Shown here: positions 59,757 to 64,000 of the stretch, one piece after another
Numbering within the stretch: position 1 is the first letter of the stretch
Layout of the letters: each line of letters begins with the position of its first letter
DNA from: CAZCEC01 sp964497615
Lineage (GTDB): Bacteria; Chloroflexota; Anaerolineae; Anaerolineales; UBA6663
Direction of reading: 5' to 3'
DNA length: 64,000 bases
Assembly: GCA_964497615.1 (NCBI GenBank)
Contig: CAZCEC010000005.1
Location: forward strand, 1 to 64,000
Translations under genes and position numbers: made by a program
Notes under the pieces: generated by a model
Seen by the model: only the letters and a program-made list of their open reading frames with translations
The model's database searches: none
What the model was told of the DNA's origin: nothing

Positions 59757-60611
59757 ATGGATGAGCCACTCACGCGCGCGCAATACGAAGAGGCCGCTGC
59801 GGCCGTCCGCGCTCGCACGGCGCACCGCCCGCGCATCGGCATTGTCCTGGGCTCCGGCCTGGGCGGCCTGGCCGAGGTTGTGGAGCAGGCCGACCTCATC
59901 CCGGCGGCCGATATTCCGCATTGGCCCACGTCCACCGTGGAGGGGCATGTTGGGCGCCTGGTCGTGGGCAGCCTGGAAGGCCAGTCCGTCCTGGTCCAGC
60001 AGGGGCGGGCCCACTACTACGAAGGTCACAGCTTCCAGCGGGCCACCCTGCCCATCCGCGTCATGCAGCTCCTCGGCCTGGAAGCCGTCATCTTCACCAA
60101 CGCGGCCGGAGGCATCAATCCCGGTTTTGTCCCCGGCGACGTCATGCTCATCACCGACCATGTCAACTTCATGGGCATGGCCGGCGCGACTCCGCTGCGT
60201 GGTCCCAACGACGCCTCCCTGGGCCCGCGCTTTCCCGACATGAGCCAGGCTTACGACCGTGAACTCCAGCGCCTGGCCCTCGCGGCGGCGGCGGCGGAAC
60301 AGGTGGACCTGCGCCAGGGGGTGTACGTGTGCCTGGGCGGACCTTCCTTCGAGACTCCCGCCGATCTGCGCTTCCTGCACAGCATGGGTATCGATGCGGT
60401 GGGGATGTCCACTGTGCCGGAAGTGATCGTGGCGCGCCACGGCGGCCTGCGGGTGCTGGGCTTCTCCGGCATCAGCAACCGCGCCAACCTGGATGGAGAG
60501 ACCGTCACCACGCACGAAGAGGTGCTGGAGGCCGGGCGCCTCATTGTGCCCAAGCTGATTACGTTAGTGAGGGGGGTGCTGCGCCGCTGGCCGGCGCTTG
60601 CCCCTTCATGA
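59757..60611 (+). CDS. Purine nucleoside phosphorylase
   Basis: The 284-residue trimeric-type PNP/MTAP family enzyme phosphorolyses purine nucleosides. Motifs: IGIVLGSGLGGLAE, HYYEGHSFQRATLPIRVM, IFTNAAGGINPGFVPGDVMLI, LGGPSFETPADLRF, GMSTVPEVIVARH and SGISNRANLDGE. It follows xer by 18 bases. Its stop overlaps the next ATG. Confidence 0.95.
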   Translation: MDEPLTRAQYEEAAAAVRARTAHRPRIGIVLGSGLGGLAEVVEQADLIPAADIPHWPTSTVEGHVGRLVVGSLEGQSVLVQQGRAHYYEGHSFQRATLPIRVMQLLGLEAVIFTNAAGGINPGFVPGDVMLITDHVNFMGMAGATPLRGPNDASLGPRFPDMSQAYDRELQRLALAAAAAEQVDLRQGVYVCLGGPSFETPADLRFLHSMGIDAVGMSTVPEVIVARHGGLRVLGFSGISNRANLDGETVTTHEEVLEAGRLIVPKLITLVRGVLRRWPALAPS

Positions 60612-61261
60612 TCGAAGCTCTCCAATTCATTGTCCGCTATCAAATCCAGATCACGATTGGGCTCGGGGCGCTGACCCTGCTCTATCTCTTCTCCCTGTTT
60701 CGCGCCCGGCAGCGGCTGGACCGCACGCCCTTCGGCCTCGAACGCGAGGCCGCCCTCCGGCGCCAGAATGGCGCGCTCGCCATCTTGACCGTCCTCGTGA
60801 CGCTGGCTGTCCTGGTGTACCTGACGGACCGCGTCATTCTCCCTGGGTTCGTTGGGCCGCCGGCCACGCCCACCCCGCCGGCCACGGCGACGATCACCCC
60901 CAGCCCCGTAGCGTCCGATACCGTGGTGGTCGACTCCAGCGGCTGCGCCAACCCCGACGCCACCCTCACCGCGCCAGCCAATGATGAACGCATCGCCGGC
61001 AGCTACGCGGTCCAGGGCACAGCCAATATCGCCAACTTTGCTTTCTTCAAAATTGAGATTAGCGGCGCCGGGACTGGCGGCGAATGGCTCTCCTTGGATG
61101 TCGGCACGGACCCGGTGGTTGAAGGTGAACTGGGCAGCTTTGACGCCAACGTCCGTGAAGCAGGCGCCTATGCCTTGCGGCTGGTGGTGGTCGATAGCGC
61201 CGGCAATTCCCCGCCGCCCTGCGTTGTCGCGGTTACCCTGGTGGGGACGGCCATCCCTTAA
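60608..61261 (+). CDS. Membrane-anchored extracytoplasmic protein
   Basis: The 217-residue protein has two hydrophobic segments (QITIGLGALTLLYLFSLF and LAILTVLVTLAVLVYLTDRV), a Thr/Pro-rich linker and an Ig-like domain (LTAPANDERIAGSYAVQGTA, FFKIEISGAG, GAYALRLVVVDSAGN). It is translationally coupled to the PNP gene (ATGA). Function unknown. Confidence 0.7.
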   Translation: MIEALQFIVRYQIQITIGLGALTLLYLFSLFRARQRLDRTPFGLEREAALRRQNGALAILTVLVTLAVLVYLTDRVILPGFVGPPATPTPPATATITPSPVASDTVVVDSSGCANPDATLTAPANDERIAGSYAVQGTANIANFAFFKIEISGAGTGGEWLSLDVGTDPVVEGELGSFDANVREAGAYALRLVVVDSAGNSPPPCVVAVTLVGTAIP

Positions 61262-61337
61262 GGTGCGCTGCGGGGGCTGACAATCACCGGCGCCTGCCGC
61301 TTGCCCCGGCCCGGTCAGCATAGGGTACAATGCCCTC

Positions 61338-61883
61338 ATGGCCGAAATTCAAGTCCGTCCCGCCGAATTGGAAGACCTGGCGCGCCTGGCAGAGCTGGAC
61401 CAGGGCTACAGCACCGACTATGTCTGGCAGATGGAGCACCGCGACGATGCCGCCGCGGGCCAGGTACAGGTCACCTTCCGCCCCGCGCGCTTGCCGCGCC
61501 CCATGCGCGTCAACCAGGGCCGGGAGCCGGCCCGGCTGGCAGACGACTGGAATCGCCGGGTGTGTTTCGTCGTTGCAGAGCAGGACTCGGTCATCAAGGG
61601 TTACCTGAACCTGACCCTGGCGCCCGCACCCGAAACGGCCTGGGTGTCCGAGTGCGTCGTGGATCGGCGCTTCCGGCGAGCGGGTGTTGGCAGCGTTCTG
61701 CTCGCGGCGGCGGGCCAGTGGGCGCGCGCCAATCGCCTTAAGCGCCTGGTGCTCGAAATGCAGTCCAAGAATTATCCCGCCATCTGCTTCGCCCAAAAGC
61801 ACGGCTTTGTCTTCAGCGGCTACAACGATCGCTACTATCCTAACCAGGAGGTAGCCCTGTTTTTTGGTCTATTGCTCAAATAG
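61338..61883 (+). CDS. GNAT acetyltransferase, RimI-like
   Basis: The 181-residue GNAT protein has RPAELEDLARLAELDQGY, SECVVDRRFRRAGVGSVLLAA (acetyl-CoA pyrophosphate loop) and YPAICFAQKHGFVFSGYNDRYYPNQEVALFFGLLL, similar to N-terminal protein acetyltransferases. TACAAT (61326-61331) ends six bases before the ATG, so its transcript is probably leaderless. Confidence 0.85.
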   Translation: MAEIQVRPAELEDLARLAELDQGYSTDYVWQMEHRDDAAAGQVQVTFRPARLPRPMRVNQGREPARLADDWNRRVCFVVAEQDSVIKGYLNLTLAPAPETAWVSECVVDRRFRRAGVGSVLLAAAGQWARANRLKRLVLEMQSKNYPAICFAQKHGFVFSGYNDRYYPNQEVALFFGLLLK

Positions 61884-61923
61884 GCCCGGCCTGCTGGCGT
61901 CGGTTCGTCCCCCTCAGGGTTGA

Positions 61924-63870
61924 ATGCAGTTCCTCATTGATGGCCTCGCGTCGTTCAACCAAGTCCTCACGGCTGGCATTGCCATTACGGCATTCTCCCT
62001 CCTGCTGTATGCCCTAACCTTCAACCTGCGCGACCGCGTTGCCCGCGCCTTTGCCGCGCTGCTGGCCTTTGTGACGGTCGTGTACTTCTTCGATGCCCTG
62101 GGCAGCACCGCCAGCGCCGCGACGGTCGAAACCTGGCTGCGGCTGCAGTGGGTTGGCATCGTCTTTGTGCCGGTGGCCTACCTGCATCTCTCGGATGCCT
62201 TACTGGCCACCACCGGCCGGCCGTCGCGGGGCCGGCGCCGCCTGTCCATTCGCATCCTCTACCTCACCGCGGCCGTCTTTCTCATCGCCGCCACCGCCAC
62301 CGACATACTTGTCTTCGGCGCCGCGGTAGCCTCGCACGCGGCCAGGCTTAGTGCCGGCCCTCTATTTCCTGTCTTCGTCACCTACTTTGTCGGCAGCCTA
62401 GCCTGGGCCGCCTGGAATTTCGTGCGCGCCTATCAGCGCACTCAGACCTCCACCACCCGGCGTCGCATGTTGTATCTGATGGCGTCGGCCGCCGCGCCCG
62501 CCGTGGGCACGTTTCCCTTTCTGCTCCTGGCCGGGCGCACTGCCGAGCTTCACCCGCTGATTTTCTGGACCATCGCGGTCCTGGCCAACGTCGTCGTAAC
62601 GATGCTGCTCGTGCTCATGGCTTACGCCGTCGCCTACTATGGCGTGGCCCTGCCCGACCGCGTCATCAAAGGCCGCCTCTTTCAGTGGATTCTGCGCGGC
62701 CCTGTCGTGGCTTCCTCGGTGTTGGCGGTACTGGTGCTTGTCAATCGGCTGGGCCCGCGGGTGCCTGGGTACGACCCCCGGCTCCTGCCCGCCATCGCGG
62801 TGGCAGTCCTGCTATTGCTCCAGTTTGTCATCAACCTGGTGCGGCTGCCCATCGAGCGCGCCTTCTTCTACGGCGCGGGCGGCGACGAGCTGCGCCGTCT
62901 GCAATTGCTGCAGGAGCGCCTGCTCACGTCCAGCGACCTGCGCCAATTCCTCGAATCGCTGCTGGCCAGCGTCTGCGATGCCCTGCGTACGACTGATGCC
63001 TTTCTGGCGGCCTTCAATGACGAGGGCAAGCTCGACTACGAAGTCAGCCTTGGCCGCGACGCCCCAACCCGCAAGGAAGGCGACTTGCCGCCCTACTCGG
63101 CCCTGCGCGTTGCGGACCTGGCCCTCCCGCGCGGCAACGGCCATGCGCCCGCCGAGTTCCCCAATGGCATGTTCGAGTGGGGCCAATACGTCATCGTCCC
63201 GCTGCACAGCGATCCGCAGAATGAGCCGCTGGGGCTGCTAGGCTGGCGGCGCCCGGAGGGCGCGAGCCTGTCGCCTGAAGCGGCAGCCACGGTGGCGCAG
63301 GTGGCCCGCCGGGCGGCGGCGGCCCTCGAAGACCGGCGGCTTCAACGTGACGTCTTCAACGCGGTCGACCGGCTGCTGCCCGAGATCGCGGAGATTCAAA
63401 TGCTGCGTGCCACCGCCCACTCCACTGGCGGGCAAACGCCTGCCATGGCGGATGCCAGCCTGATCAACAGCCCGGACCTTCCCGCCATCATCAAGAACGC
63501 GCTCAGCGATTACTGGGGCGGGCCGCGCCTGGCCAACAGCCCGCTCCTGCGCTTGAGGGTCGTTGAGCAGGCCCTGCGCGATCACAATGGCAATGCCGTC
63601 AACGCGCTCCGGGCCGTGCTCACCCAGGCGATTGAGCGCATCAAGCCCGAGGGGCAGCGGCGCTTTACGGCTGAGTGGGTTTTGTACAACATTCTTGAAA
63701 TGAAGTTTCTACAAAACCGCCGCGTGCGCGAGGTCGCCCTGCGCCTCGCTGTCTCAGAGGCCGACCTTTATCGCAAACAGCGCGCTGCTATCGAGCAGGT
63801 CGCCCGCGCCATCATGGCAATGGAGCAGGAGGCTGCCAGTCAGGCCGCCGACTATCACCCGTCCGGGTGA
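61924..63870 (+). CDS. Membrane sensor with GAF-like and HTH-like regions
   Basis: The 648-residue protein has about nine hydrophobic segments in residues 10-315, resembling the histidine-kinase-type 7TM sensor region, then a GAF-like domain (about 335-475: FLESLLASVCDALRTTDAFL, YVIVPLHSDPQNEPLGLLGW, VAQVARRAAAALEDRR). No histidine-kinase or ATPase motifs follow. Instead the C-terminal 130 residues are helical, ending in a helix-turn-helix-like VREVALRLAVSEADLYRKQR. It may be a membrane-bound one-component regulator. Ligand and target unknown. Confidence 0.7.
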   Translation: MQFLIDGLASFNQVLTAGIAITAFSLLLYALTFNLRDRVARAFAALLAFVTVVYFFDALGSTASAATVETWLRLQWVGIVFVPVAYLHLSDALLATTGRPSRGRRRLSIRILYLTAAVFLIAATATDILVFGAAVASHAARLSAGPLFPVFVTYFVGSLAWAAWNFVRAYQRTQTSTTRRRMLYLMASAAAPAVGTFPFLLLAGRTAELHPLIFWTIAVLANVVVTMLLVLMAYAVAYYGVALPDRVIKGRLFQWILRGPVVASSVLAVLVLVNRLGPRVPGYDPRLLPAIAVAVLLLLQFVINLVRLPIERAFFYGAGGDELRRLQLLQERLLTSSDLRQFLESLLASVCDALRTTDAFLAAFNDEGKLDYEVSLGRDAPTRKEGDLPPYSALRVADLALPRGNGHAPAEFPNGMFEWGQYVIVPLHSDPQNEPLGLLGWRRPEGASLSPEAAATVAQVARRAAAALEDRRLQRDVFNAVDRLLPEIAEIQMLRATAHSTGGQTPAMADASLINSPDLPAIIKNALSDYWGGPRLANSPLLRLRVVEQALRDHNGNAVNALRAVLTQAIERIKPEGQRRFTAEWVLYNILEMKFLQNRRVREVALRLAVSEADLYRKQRAAIEQVARAIMAMEQEAASQAADYHPSG

Positions 63871-63940
63871 CCCCCCCTCGTGGGCCACTCATCACCCACA
63901 CACGTTCGCCAGTACCCTATTCCTACTGCTTCGAGCCGAT

Positions 63941-63968
63941 TTGCGCTTTTCGGCAATTCGCGTATGCT
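63941..63968 (+). promoter_or_regulatory. Promoter-like sequence at window end
   Basis: TTGCGC (63941-63946), 16 bases, TATGCT (63963-63968), pointing to a gene beyond the window. No other feature is seen in 63871-64000. Confidence 0.35.
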
Positions 63969-64000
63969 ATCCGCCCAGCGCTCGGCACTCGCAAAGAGGT

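Overview
The window is a GC-rich, gene-dense bacterial chromosome fragment, a scaffold with one 10-N gap at 35639-35648. It looks like a member of the Chloroflexota, most likely an Anaerolineae-type lineage. The reasons are inferential: a LysW-carrier biosynthetic operon, citramalate synthase beside the leucine genes, secreted proteins of Chloroflexota style (one ending LLPLIVR), many leaderless-looking promoters, and a CHAD/Ppx/TMK-like cluster. No rRNA, tRNA, CRISPR, phage or insertion sequence was recognised.

Layout. 42-4313 (minus): a TetR-controlled fatty-acid operon (tetR, di-iron acyl desaturase, thiolase, 3-hydroxyacyl-CoA dehydrogenase split by an in-frame stop). 4458-5810: a lone protein with an ADP-ribosyl-cyclase-like C-terminus. 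5985-10210: mutL, a secreted Calx-beta protein, an esterase and an acetyltransferase. 10358-11857: a SAM-I riboswitch and a cystathionine gamma-synthase. 12323-20202: a complete histidine operon (hisG D C B H A F, a histidine-phosphatase-family gene, I E) behind a histidine leader peptide and terminator. 20308-31907: a branched-chain amino acid cluster (ilvB N, CBS protein, ilvC, leuA C D, cimA, leuB, ilvE) behind an Ile/Val/Leu leader peptide and terminator; ilvD is missing. 31967-33692: pheA and a double acetyltransferase.

33758-38932 (minus): the LysW operon (lysW X Y Z J K) behind what reads as a third attenuator. Its leader ORF is rich in Arg codons, no homocitrate-pathway gene is present, and the LysX specificity position is Asn-Tyr, so the pathway may make ornithine/arginine rather than, or as well as, lysine. 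39215-41931: Nudix hydrolase, class II aldolase, Tat-exported amidase. 42037-46304: a membrane/SPFH cluster. 46370-53892 (minus): lipoprotein, Zur-controlled zinc ABC importer, and a YcgQ/YcgR-type permease pair with His-rich loops.

53982-58628: a probable polyphosphate island: Ppx/GppA-HD phosphatase, two thymidylate-kinase-like proteins (the second with Lys to Arg in the Walker A motif and a basic tail), and a convergent CHAD protein sharing a small domain with the Ppx protein. 58857-63870: a Xer recombinase, purine nucleoside phosphorylase, a membrane protein, an acetyltransferase and a membrane sensor with a GAF-like domain and a C-terminal helix-turn-helix-like segment.

The strongest theme is RNA-level control: four amino-acid transcription units in one window each have a cis-acting leader (SAM riboswitch, His leader, Ile/Val/Leu leader, Arg/Lys leader), alongside leaderless promoters for many other genes.
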